Shown piece after piece: positions 27,960-36,870 of a stretch of DNA of 64,000 bases. Under the pieces are notes generated by a model, which was given only the letters and a program-made list of their open reading frames with translations, did no database searches and was not told the origin of the DNA. The stretch comes from Mucilaginibacter xinganensis. GTDB taxonomy: Bacteria > Bacteroidota > Bacteroidia > Sphingobacteriales > Sphingobacteriaceae. A program made the position numbers and the translations under genes. Positions within the stretch are counted from its first letter, which is position 1, and the number at the start of each line of letters is the position of its first letter. The stretch spans positions 1-64,000 of the forward strand of contig JAMFSA010000095.1 of NCBI GenBank assembly GCA_026225055.1, given 5' to 3'.

Positions 27960-30167
27960 TTAAGCTAAACTCGCCGGAACGGTGAATGAAAATTCAGTAC
28001 CTACATTCTGTTCGGTAGTTACCCAGATATGGCCGTTACATTTTTCAACCAGGTCCTTACAAAACATAAGGCCCATGCCTGTTCCCGACTCATTGTTAGT
28101 GCCGGTTTTGCTGTCGATCTTGCTTTTAAAAAGTTTTGCCAGTTGTAGTGGTGGGATACCTATCCCGGTATCTTTTATCCTGATCAATATATTTTGCTCG
28201 TCATCGGGCGAGGCGTATATCTCCACGGTATCATTCTTTTTTGAGAATTTGATGGCATTCGTGATCAAATTGCGGATCACAATCCGTATAGAGTTAGGGT
28301 CGGCGGTAGCCATCAGGGAGTGGGGTACATGATCAATAAGCGTTATCCCTTTTAAAGCGGCCTGGTCCTGGTAGTGGTCTATTTCATAAGCAACTATCTC
28401 TTTTAATGAGAAGCTTTTTACCGAACTCTCAAAATTCTCCATCTGGCTATTCATCCAGAATAAAAGAGTATCTAAAAAGTCTGATGTATATTCAAGATTC
28501 TTTAGTACAGTAGGGATCATTTCAACCAGTTCTTTATGGCTGATAGTATTGTCCTGTAACAAGTAGAATAGCCCGCGCAAGGTGCTGAGCGGGGCACGAA
28601 GATCATGCGCTAATACCGATATAAGCCTGTCTTTTAATAAATTAAGTTCATTTAATTTGTGCGCCTGTTCATCAATATTGGCTTTTTGCTGCAATACTTC
28701 GCGGTTGCGGTCTGCCAGCATTTCATTTATTCTTTTTTGTTTTTGTTTCTGCCTGTAATAAACAACAGATGTAACTATCATCGCCAATGTGATAATGATA
28801 AAGATGGTATTCAGCAGGCGCTGATCATGTATTTTTTGCTGAAACAACAGATCCCGAACGCGCTGTTGTTGTTCCATCTGGCGTTCTTTGGCTGCAAAAT
28901 TCAGTTCGTAATTATAGGAGGTGAGCTTTTGAATACTTTCATTGTCCTTTAACTGGTTTTTCAGGGCTATATATTGGTTCAATAAAATATACGCCTGCTG
29001 ATATTGCCCTAAGCCCGCCAAAGTTTTATTGAGCTGCAACGCGGCATTGGCACGCACTGATAAATTGCGCAGCTTTAAAGCAAGGGACTGACCCTCTACG
29101 GCATACTTATAGGCATTTTTATAATCCTTTTGCATATTATATATCGTTGCCAACCCTATTGAAGCATATGCCTGGTTATAAACAAACTTGTATTTTTCTG
29201 CCAGCTGCAACGCTGTATCAAGATAGCTGACACCTAATTTTGCCTGGTTTTTATCGGCATAACATAAACCCAGATCGGCATAAACAGAACTTAAACCATC
29301 AATATCATTTTGTTTTTTGGCGATAGTTAATGCTTTATTTAAATAGACAATGGCATTATCGTATGATGACTGGGCCAGTAACACTTCACCAATATTTTCA
29401 TTCATGGTGCTAATTCCCTGTAAATCGTTTTCATGCTGAATAATATTGAGGGCCTTTTTGTAATATTCGAGCGCGTTGGGATAAACGCCCATGTTTTGCA
29501 GCACAACACCTATATCATTATATATTTCACCAGAAAGGATGGTAGAGTGGTTTTTAATAGCGATGAAGAGGGCTTTATAATAAAAATCGAGCGCGCTTGA
29601 TAACTGGCCCATGGAATAATAAACACTGCCGATGTTTTTATAGGTATCGGTTAATCCATCATCGTCATTGATATTTTTGTTTGCCTTTATTGCTAAGTTA
29701 AGGTAATTGAAAGCCAGGTTATAATTAGCTAATAAAGTATACATGCGGCCGTAGGAAATATAGCAAGCGCTTAATCCTTTATAATCATGCAGGTTTTTAT
29801 AAATAGCGGTTGCCTGGTCAAGATCTTGCCGCGCCTGTTCGGTTTTGCCGTTAAAATAATTTACGTGCCCTGTTTGTAGTAAGCCTCGTGCTATACCGGC
29901 GCTGTAATTTATTTTTTTAGATAACTCAATACTTTTTTTAGCATAAAGGTAAGCGCTGTCGGGATTGGTGCGGAAATAGCCCTCAGCTAATTTATTCAAA
30001 CGATTTATAGTGGCAGTATCGGCTATGTTATTGTTGGCTGATGAACGTAAGCTATCAGTATTATCAATGCCATTGTTACTGAACGCTTTAAAAAATGTTA
30101 GACAAACAATAAGGATTGTTAACGTAAAGGAAAAATTAAATTTTATATATAAGTTATTGTTTAACAC
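27960..30167 (-). CDS. TPR-repeat sensor histidine kinase
   Basis: A 735-residue membrane-anchored kinase. It has an N-terminal signal/hydrophobic segment (about 9-30) and a periplasmic array of about eight tetratricopeptide repeats (about 55-400; for example YKNIGSVYYSMGQLSSALDFYYKAL). A transmembrane helix (451-471), a coiled coil, and a HisKA dimerisation domain with phospho-acceptor His521 in HDLRAPLSTLRG follow. The HATPase_c domain shows an N box at 633-637, DTGIG at 667-671 and GTGMGL at 695-700. No receiver or DNA-binding domain is fused, and no response regulator gene is adjacent, so it is an orphan kinase here. Confidence 0.93.
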   Translation of the reverse strand: MLNNNLYIKFNFSFTLTILIVCLTFFKAFSNNGIDNTDSLRSSANNNIADTATINRLNKLAEGYFRTNPDSAYLYAKKSIELSKKINYSAGIARGLLQTGHVNYFNGKTEQARQDLDQATAIYKNLHDYKGLSACYISYGRMYTLLANYNLAFNYLNLAIKANKNINDDDGLTDTYKNIGSVYYSMGQLSSALDFYYKALFIAIKNHSTILSGEIYNDIGVVLQNMGVYPNALEYYKKALNIIQHENDLQGISTMNENIGEVLLAQSSYDNAIVYLNKALTIAKKQNDIDGLSSVYADLGLCYADKNQAKLGVSYLDTALQLAEKYKFVYNQAYASIGLATIYNMQKDYKNAYKYAVEGQSLALKLRNLSVRANAALQLNKTLAGLGQYQQAYILLNQYIALKNQLKDNESIQKLTSYNYELNFAAKERQMEQQQRVRDLLFQQKIHDQRLLNTIFIIITLAMIVTSVVYYRQKQKQKRINEMLADRNREVLQQKANIDEQAHKLNELNLLKDRLISVLAHDLRAPLSTLRGLFYLLQDNTISHKELVEMIPTVLKNLEYTSDFLDTLLFWMNSQMENFESSVKSFSLKEIVAYEIDHYQDQAALKGITLIDHVPHSLMATADPNSIRIVIRNLITNAIKFSKKNDTVEIYASPDDEQNILIRIKDTGIGIPPLQLAKLFKSKIDSKTGTNNESGTGMGLMFCKDLVEKCNGHIWVTTEQNVGTEFSFTVPASLA

Positions 30168-30428
30168 GCTCGTTTTCTATATATGTCTATTATACGTATT
30201 TTTTAACTAATAATGTTTGGTTTGATCAATATTTTAAATATAAATTAATAAGAACAAGAAACTATTGTTGTTTAATAGTTAATTTATGAGAAGGTAATTT
30301 ATTGAGTGATAGATTACCCGGCCCTGGCTTAGTATTATATTTAACAATGATAATTTTCATAAATCGCTATCGCTTAATTTGAAAATATATTCTTTACCTT
30401 TCAACTTTGTAAGTCCAAGCCTTTTTAC

Positions 30429-32966
30429 ATGCTGAAACCTATATTTTCAACCTGTTGTAATATTGGTGCCCGGTTTAATTCATATTCCTTATCGAAAAAA
30501 TGGAATTTGATGATCCGGGTTTTATTTTTTTTAATGCTCCCATCAACTTTAAGTTATGCCGATGGCAGCAAAGAGCTGAATGCGAGCGGCGGTTACAGAG
30601 CATATCTTTTTTCAAGTACTACAGGTAATTCGTCCTTTCCATTCCCCACACTAGGTACCATGCAAGTGTATGTTAAAGCAGGCGAAACCATTAATTTAGG
30701 CTCAAGCGCGCAGGGGATAGGGGCCGGCACAATTAACCTTACAGCGCCTGACGGCACAACTTATACCAGCGGCAGTTCAGCAAGCATCGGGCTTATTGCC
30801 AATCGCAGCCAGGAAGTAGCGGGGCCGTTGCCTAATTCGGGCGGCTATACGCCATTTACAGTTATTGTTCCTGCAGGTCAGGATGGCATATGGGAAGTTG
30901 ATTTTATATCGCAAAGCAATGGTGTCGACCTTGATTTTAACCCGACTCCTGTAGCCTCAAACGCCAACTGGACCCAACCCAGCGGCATCTATATTGCCGC
31001 TTTTGATGTGTCGGTACGCAATACGGCGAATACAGCATTTATCCCCGGCAGGGTATATACCAATGTATTTTCGGGTATATTGGGTACGTTTAACGTAGGT
31101 TTTAACGCCATTTTAAACATATTGACTAAAGATGGTTATCAATATACCTTCAATAACAACGGGCAGGCCGGTAACGGCTTTACCTTTTTTGTGAATAACA
31201 AAGGTTTCAGAAATGCTAATAGCTCGGCATCTTACCAAAGTGTGGATGATATCAGCGATCCCGATGTGCAGGATCCCCGTGGTGATGACTCTGAGACTGA
31301 TGTAACCCATAAAATTTTCTTCAATAAACCTGCTGCTGATATGCCCGTCACGGCAAACAGTCCGCGCGGGACTACATGGCTGTTAAACACACCCGTAAGC
31401 CCAACTATAAGTGATGTTACTTTTACCGGAGAAGAAGGGACATTAGGCAGAGCTGGAACCAATCCATTAGGAGGGAATTTTAATTTTACTACAAGCGGTA
31501 ATGGCACTTATTCAATAGTTATAGATGTAAATAAGAATGGCCTATACACTGATCCTATAGACCGCACATTGACAGGTACAGCCACCATGGGCGCAAATGC
31601 TGTTTACTGGGACGGCCTTGATGGCGCAGGGAATAAAGTACCGGCAGATACACTTGCAGGATATAAGGCAAATATCACCATAGCAACAACCGCAGGTGAG
31701 GTGCATTTTCCCTTTTTTGATGTTGAGCGGAATGTAAATGGTATTCAGCTAACCCGAACCAACGGAAGTAACGCACCCGATAATATCATTTACTGGGATG
31801 ATACACCCATAACCGTAGTGGGCACGCCCCCCAATCCGATAAAAAATTTAACAGGTATTAGCAGCCTGGTAAATGGCCATAAATGGGGCACCGCCACGGC
31901 TGACCCGCAGAATGATGCCGACTTTGGCAATAATAAGGGAATTGATACCTGGGCATATATAAAAAGTACACCAATTACAAGTTCGGTTGGCTTTAAGCTG
32001 ATGGAAGCTGATCTGGAAATCGATAGTATAACCTCGGTAGCAGGCTGCGCGGGCCAGCAGGTGATCTACACTGTCACCGTAAAAAATAATGGCCCGGATG
32101 ATGTTACCGGGGCTAAGTTTAGTTTTGCTTATCCGGATAGTGTTAGTAATATTTCGGTTAGCAGTGCAGCAACTACAGGTATTTCATCAGTTTCGGGCGG
32201 TGCTATTGCAGCGAATGTTTATACTGCTAATATTGATTTGGCTAACGGCGCGATCAGAACATTTACTATTACAGGGAAAATAGCTAAATACACCACAGGA
32301 AGCCTTATGGTAACAGCAAGTATATTAAGGCCTGCTGATGTTACAGACCCCGATGCTACTAATCCGGATGCTGCCCCTCCAACCGATCCGGTAAATGAAT
32401 GTAACGCCCAGCCATCGGGCATAGGCTGTAATAACATAAAAACCAGCAGCACCAATTTTGTGCCAGTACCCAATGCCGGGCCCGATCAGATCGTATTTCA
32501 ATTTGTTAATTCTACCATTACTGCCATAGGCTTAGGAACGTGGACAGAAGCCACCAGCGACTTGGTTTTAGGTAATATTGCCAGTCCGGCAAGTTCATCA
32601 ACCGAAATAACGGGACTGAATACGGTTGGGGTTTATCATTTCATCTATACTAACCCCAACGGCTGTGCCGATACGGTGGCGCTTAATGTGATCGCAACCA
32701 ATACGGTTATCCCCAATATTTTCACCCCGAATAATGACGGTAAGAATGATGTTTTTAAAATAGCAGGGCTGGAGAGTTATAAAGGTTCGCAGCTGATCAT
32801 TTTTAACCGGTGGGGTAATGAAGTTTATCGCGCTGATAATTATTTAAACGACTGGAATGGCAGCAACCTCGCCGAGGGAACTTATTATTATTTGCTGAAC
32901 AGGCGTGAGCATAATGGCAGTATTACCACATTTAAGGGTTGGGTATTTTTAAAACGGAGTAAATGA
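30429..32966 (+). CDS. Type IX-secreted surface protein with gliding-motility C-terminal domain
   Basis: An 845-residue exported protein. The signal peptide probably starts at the internal Met28 (IRVLFFLMLPSTLSYA), so the true start may be at 30510. The middle has beta-rich segments, then a DUF11-like repeat (about 525-630: ADLEIDSITSVAGCAGQQVIYTVTVKNNGPDDVTGAKF). The last 85 residues, beginning VIPNIFTPNNDGKNDVFKI and including IFNRWGNEVYRADNYLNDWNG, are the type B CTD (TIGR04131-like) that directs T9SS export. It overlaps the next gene by 4 bases (ATGA), forming an adhesin-PorP-OmpA operon, as for SprB-SprF pairs. Confidence 0.9.
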   Translation: MLKPIFSTCCNIGARFNSYSLSKKWNLMIRVLFFLMLPSTLSYADGSKELNASGGYRAYLFSSTTGNSSFPFPTLGTMQVYVKAGETINLGSSAQGIGAGTINLTAPDGTTYTSGSSASIGLIANRSQEVAGPLPNSGGYTPFTVIVPAGQDGIWEVDFISQSNGVDLDFNPTPVASNANWTQPSGIYIAAFDVSVRNTANTAFIPGRVYTNVFSGILGTFNVGFNAILNILTKDGYQYTFNNNGQAGNGFTFFVNNKGFRNANSSASYQSVDDISDPDVQDPRGDDSETDVTHKIFFNKPAADMPVTANSPRGTTWLLNTPVSPTISDVTFTGEEGTLGRAGTNPLGGNFNFTTSGNGTYSIVIDVNKNGLYTDPIDRTLTGTATMGANAVYWDGLDGAGNKVPADTLAGYKANITIATTAGEVHFPFFDVERNVNGIQLTRTNGSNAPDNIIYWDDTPITVVGTPPNPIKNLTGISSLVNGHKWGTATADPQNDADFGNNKGIDTWAYIKSTPITSSVGFKLMEADLEIDSITSVAGCAGQQVIYTVTVKNNGPDDVTGAKFSFAYPDSVSNISVSSAATTGISSVSGGAIAANVYTANIDLANGAIRTFTITGKIAKYTTGSLMVTASILRPADVTDPDATNPDAAPPTDPVNECNAQPSGIGCNNIKTSSTNFVPVPNAGPDQIVFQFVNSTITAIGLGTWTEATSDLVLGNIASPASSSTEITGLNTVGVYHFIYTNPNGCADTVALNVIATNTVIPNIFTPNNDGKNDVFKIAGLESYKGSQLIIFNRWGNEVYRADNYLNDWNGSNLAEGTYYYLLNRREHNGSITTFKGWVFLKRSK

Positions 32967-33949
32967 TGAAGCGCCTTAAACTATATACATTGTTAATTGC
33001 GATGGCTTCATTTACCATAAATGCCACGGCACAGCAAACCATACAGTTTAGCCAGTATATGTTTAATGGACTGGCGCTAAACCCTGCCTATGCGGGTTAT
33101 AAGGAGGATGTTACGCTTAACCTGAGCAGCCGCATACAATGGGTAGGTATTAATGATGCGCCGCAAACAAGCACGGTATCAGTTGATGGTGTGGTGAATA
33201 GCGATAACAAAAATGTGGGTTTAGGGTTGATCGCAACGCTCGACCAGCTTGGGCCGGAGAGCAATACCTCTATCTATGCAAATTATGCCTATAGGCTGCG
33301 ACTGGGTGCTTTAGATACCAAGCGCCTATGTTTCGGCCTCGGTTTTGGTGGAGAGCAGTACAGCCTGGATGGGTCTAAATTCATAGCTACGGATGCCGGT
33401 GACGGCAGTATCCCGACTGGCAGCATTAGTAAGTTTACGCCCGATTTTCGTTTTGGGGTATATTATTATACGCCGAGCATATACTTTGGGGCATCGGTGT
33501 TTAATTTGTTATCGGGTACGTTTAACAGCCTGGTTGATAACCCCGAGATCATTAAACCTGTGCGCACACTTTATTTAACGGGAGGTACGATGGTACAGTT
33601 GTCGGACGATATCGATCTGAAACCATCATTTATGGTAAAGGAAGATTTTAAAGGCCCAACTAATGTGGATTTGACTGCTTACCTGGCATTTAACAGGCGG
33701 ATCTGGCTTGGCGCGTCATACCGTACAGGAGTTTCTGTGTTGAACAGTAATCTACAAAGCGATTTGAGTGAGCAGGATGCCGTGGCGGCTATCTGCCAGC
33801 TTTATATCAGTGAGCATTTCAGGATAGGTTATGCCTATGATTTTACGGTGAGTAAACTGGCCAGTTATCAGAATGGTACGCATGAGATCTCGGTAAGTAT
33901 AACTTTCCCGGGTAAAAAACAACGTGTGGTTAGTCCACGATATTTTTAA
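32963..33949 (+). CDS. PorP/SprF-family type IX secretion system outer-membrane protein
   Basis: A 328-residue barrel with a signal peptide ending near NATAQQ. The typical opening QQTIQFSQYMFNGLALNPAYAGYKEDVTLNLSSRIQWVGINDAPQTS carries the NPAYAG motif of the PorP_SprF family. SprF-like proteins help individual type B CTD cargo reach the surface, so this one most likely serves the CTD protein encoded immediately upstream. The ATG is in the overlap ATGATG; the second ATG at 32966 is an equally possible start. The OmpA-family gene follows 3 bases later. Confidence 0.93.
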   Translation: MMKRLKLYTLLIAMASFTINATAQQTIQFSQYMFNGLALNPAYAGYKEDVTLNLSSRIQWVGINDAPQTSTVSVDGVVNSDNKNVGLGLIATLDQLGPESNTSIYANYAYRLRLGALDTKRLCFGLGFGGEQYSLDGSKFIATDAGDGSIPTGSISKFTPDFRFGVYYYTPSIYFGASVFNLLSGTFNSLVDNPEIIKPVRTLYLTGGTMVQLSDDIDLKPSFMVKEDFKGPTNVDLTAYLAFNRRIWLGASYRTGVSVLNSNLQSDLSEQDAVAAICQLYISEHFRIGYAYDFTVSKLASYQNGTHEISVSITFPGKKQRVVSPRYF

Positions 33950-33952
33950 CAG

Positions 33953-35656
33953 ATGAAGCGATTAGTATTCATAGGCATTTGGCTTATCGCACTGGCAAAA
34001 TATGCCGGTGCTCAGGAACAGCTCAACATAAAACAGCAGGCCGATAAGCTGTACGAGCGCTATGAATATTTTAAAAGCCTGAACCTGTATTTAAAGATCG
34101 CTGAGAAGAAGAAAACAGATGTACAGCTTATGGAACGCATTGCGGATTGTTACCGCCAGATAAACGATTATGATGATGCCGAAGAATGGTATGCAAAAGC
34201 GGTAGATCAGCCCAAGGCAAACAAACCAGACCATTATTATTATGCGGAAGTGCTATTGCGGAATCAAAAGTTTGACAGAGCAAAAGAGCAATATGAAATC
34301 TTTTATGCTGATGATGCCCAGGAGTTGGCTTTGAAGCTTTCCAACTGTGATTCAGCAGCGGCATGGATGAAGCAACCGGCGCGGTATATCATTAAAAATA
34401 TATCAAACCTAAATACTCAATACTCCGACTGGGGGCTAACATACGATGGTAAAACAGGTCTAATTTTCACTTCTGACAAAATCAACGGAGACGATGCAGA
34501 CCAACGCACAGGCAATAATTGGTTTAAATTATATCATACCAATATAAAAGGGGATGAGATTAGAGATATGACATTATCAAACCAATCGTCCGAGAAATTT
34601 GATAACTCTTACCACGCCGGGCCATTGGCATTAAATGTGGCAGGGGATACCGCTTATGTTACCATTACTACTGAAATTCCGGCTAAGAAAATTGAGATGG
34701 ACAAGAAAATAAGTTCTCAAAACCTATATACCCGTCGCTTACAACTGGGCATGGCTAAAAAAATGAATGATGCTTGGGTAATCTTTGGTATGTTCCCTTA
34801 TAATAATATTCAAAAATATTCTATCGGCAGTGCCACTTTATCAAAGGATGGCAGGGTGATCTACTTTTCATCGGACATGCCGGGTGGAGAGGGTAAAACG
34901 GATCTCTGGTATTGCGAAAAACAATCAGACGGCACCTGGGGCAAGCCCATAAACTGCGGCAAAATCATTAATACGAAGGATGAAGATGCGTTCCCCTATA
35001 TTGCTGATGATGGTACTATATACTACTCATCAAAGGGTTTAGTGGGCATGGGCGGCTATGATATTTATAGTGCCAAAGGCGACAAGGCCAATTGGAGCAT
35101 ACCGCAGAACCTGAAATATCCCATAAACACCACCAGCGATGATTTTTACTTCATCACACACAATGGTTCAAATGGTTATTTCTCATCCAACCGGAATGGA
35201 GGAAAAGGTAGTGATGATATTTATAGTTTCGCCATTAAGCCTGATAGTGCGCCCTCAAAACCAATCGCTAAAATCAGCCTCGAAAGTCCAACTCGACTCA
35301 CACCGGGCTTGATATTAAAAACTATTTATTACGACCTGGATAAATCAGCTATCCGTCCGGACGCGGCACTTGAACTGGATAAGCTGGCGTTACTCTTAAA
35401 CCAAAATTCATCACTAAAAATAGAAATTGCTTCTTATACAGATTCCCGCGCATCATCGGAGTATAATCTCACTTTATCCCAGCGCAGGGCAAAAGCTGCT
35501 ATGGACTATTTAGTTGAAAAAGGCATTTCCGCTTACCGGTTAACTATAAAATGGTATGGGAAAACGAACCTCGTAAATAATTGCGCTGATGGAGTTGAAT
35601 GTACTGAAGCAGAGCATCAGTTGAACCGGCGGACGGAATTTAGTATAATTAAATAG
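33953..35656 (+). CDS. TPR-PD40-OmpA family protein (PorE-like)
   Basis: A 567-residue envelope protein. The order of domains is signal peptide (1-20, ending AGAQ), TPR-like helices (about 25-130), WD40-like PD40 beta-propeller repeats (about 150-430, for example DGRVIYFSSDMPGGEGKTDLWY and DGTIYYSSKGLVGMGGYDIYSA), and an OmpA/MotB peptidoglycan-binding domain (about 455-567: IYYDLDKSAIRPDAALELDKL and LSQRRAKAAMDYLVEKGI, ending NRRTEFSII). PorE of the T9SS has the same architecture, but many paralogues sit beside SprF-like genes, so a cargo-specific accessory role fits better here. Confidence 0.9.
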   Translation: MKRLVFIGIWLIALAKYAGAQEQLNIKQQADKLYERYEYFKSLNLYLKIAEKKKTDVQLMERIADCYRQINDYDDAEEWYAKAVDQPKANKPDHYYYAEVLLRNQKFDRAKEQYEIFYADDAQELALKLSNCDSAAAWMKQPARYIIKNISNLNTQYSDWGLTYDGKTGLIFTSDKINGDDADQRTGNNWFKLYHTNIKGDEIRDMTLSNQSSEKFDNSYHAGPLALNVAGDTAYVTITTEIPAKKIEMDKKISSQNLYTRRLQLGMAKKMNDAWVIFGMFPYNNIQKYSIGSATLSKDGRVIYFSSDMPGGEGKTDLWYCEKQSDGTWGKPINCGKIINTKDEDAFPYIADDGTIYYSSKGLVGMGGYDIYSAKGDKANWSIPQNLKYPINTTSDDFYFITHNGSNGYFSSNRNGGKGSDDIYSFAIKPDSAPSKPIAKISLESPTRLTPGLILKTIYYDLDKSAIRPDAALELDKLALLLNQNSSLKIEIASYTDSRASSEYNLTLSQRRAKAAMDYLVEKGISAYRLTIKWYGKTNLVNNCADGVECTEAEHQLNRRTEFSIIK

Positions 35657-35689
35657 CCCTAAAACTTAGCTAACTAAGCTTCAGGGCTA
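35654..35689. terminator. Terminator downstream of the OmpA-family gene
   Basis: Imperfect stem TAGCCCTAAAACTTAG / CTAAGCTTCAGGGCTA with two mismatches, starting within the stop codon of the upstream gene and placed between convergent genes. There is no long T-run directly after the stem, so efficiency is uncertain. Confidence 0.6.
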
Positions 35690-35703
35690 TGCTTGAAATA
35701 AAA

Positions 35704-36801
35704 CTATTTGGTATAAACAGTCTCAATAGCATTGCCAACTTCATGGCCCGCTACGGCTTTAAAATCAAAGCCAAGCAGGTTTGAAATAGTTTGCGCCAGT
35801 TGCTTATGATAGGTGGTAGTTTGGGTGTTAACCTCGCCTTTTGGAGCGCTATCAGGGCCGATAACGGCAAACCATGTTTGCTCAGAACCCACAACATCAC
35901 TGCCATGATCGCGCCATTTATCCAGCGGTATTTCGCCACGACCATGGTCACAGGTGATGATCAGGGTAGTGTTATCTTTATATTGAGGGTCTGATTGCAG
36001 GTAGTCCCATAATTCTTTTATAAAACCATCTTCCTGGTTCGCCCTATCTAAATAAAACTTGTACATGCCTGCGTGGGCCATATCGTCTGTTTCATCAAAC
36101 GCTATGTATAACACCCTTGGCTTGTATTGCTTTAAATACTGCTTGCCAAATTCATAAGTTAAAAAGTCAATCCGGGTAGAATCGCCTAAATAATATGGTG
36201 CTTCATGCTGTATTTCGTTTAGATACTTTAAGCGTTCGCTGGCATCGGGGGAAGTAAAATCCATATATCCGGCATTGATAAATAAACCCGAGCGTTTCCC
36301 ATTCAATATTTGCGGGAATCTTTCCCATGATGAGAAGATAGCAACCTTATTCTCAAACCCTTTTTGTTTATTTATAAACTCCAGCACATTCATGTTAGGG
36401 TTGGTGATAGGGTCATTGGTATTCATCCTAACATCCGGAAAACCGGTAAAAATTTCATTATAACCAGGGTACGAGAAATGGTAAGGGTTTGCAACCTCAT
36501 CTTTATTACCCAGATCCCTGTTACCATATAACTGCCCCTGTTTTTCAAGTACTGACCAAAAGAATGGCATCAATAATTTACGACGTTCCTGTGGTGTTGC
36601 CGCCCAGTACTTTTTGCGTACTTCATCCTTATCTTCGGTGTAATTAGCATTAATAAGGGCTGAATCAGCGCCCCTATATAATTCCTGCCAGCGGAAACCA
36701 TCCAACGTTATAATAATTACATTTTTAGTTTTGTGATTTTGGGCATATAGGCCTGTGCAAACAATGCACATCGCCATAAATAATAAGGTTAACTTTTTCA
36801 T
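35704..36801 (-). CDS. Secreted alkaline phosphatase-superfamily (type I phosphodiesterase) hydrolase
   Basis: A 365-residue periplasmic or secreted metalloenzyme with signal peptide MKKLTLLFMAMCIVCTGLYAQ. Alkaline-phosphatase-fold metal ligands are visible: Asp34 in IITLDGFRWQE, Asp236/Asp240 and His243 in AFDETDDMAHAG, Asp285-His286 in ITCDHGRGE, and His299. Ser110 in FSYPGYNEIFTGF is the likely nucleophile position. The fold covers phosphomonoesterases, phosphodiesterases, phosphonoacetate hydrolase and sulfatases, so the substrate is open. It follows susD on the same strand, separated by a hairpin. Being last in the susCD transcript suggests it acts on the imported phosphorus compound. 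Confidence 0.83.
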   Translation of the reverse strand: MKKLTLLFMAMCIVCTGLYAQNHKTKNVIIITLDGFRWQELYRGADSALINANYTEDKDEVRKKYWAATPQERRKLLMPFFWSVLEKQGQLYGNRDLGNKDEVANPYHFSYPGYNEIFTGFPDVRMNTNDPITNPNMNVLEFINKQKGFENKVAIFSSWERFPQILNGKRSGLFINAGYMDFTSPDASERLKYLNEIQHEAPYYLGDSTRIDFLTYEFGKQYLKQYKPRVLYIAFDETDDMAHAGMYKFYLDRANQEDGFIKELWDYLQSDPQYKDNTTLIITCDHGRGEIPLDKWRDHGSDVVGSEQTWFAVIGPDSAPKGEVNTQTTTYHKQLAQTISNLLGFDFKAVAGHEVGNAIETVYTK

Positions 36802-36819
36802 AAAGATTTCTTTTTACAA

Positions 36820-36845
36820 CAAAAGCGGAGAAATCTCCGCTTTTG
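36820..36845 (-). terminator. Hairpin between susD and the phosphatase gene
   Basis: Perfect 12-bp arms CAAAAGCGGAGA (36820-36831) and TCTCCGCTTTTG (36834-36845) with a 2-base centre. On the minus strand it lies just past susD and 19 bases before the phosphatase ATG. It could be a partial terminator or an RNA-processing/stability element that lowers phosphatase expression relative to susCD. Confidence 0.65.
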
Positions 36846-36870
36846 TAATGTATAGTGTGTTAATAAATGC

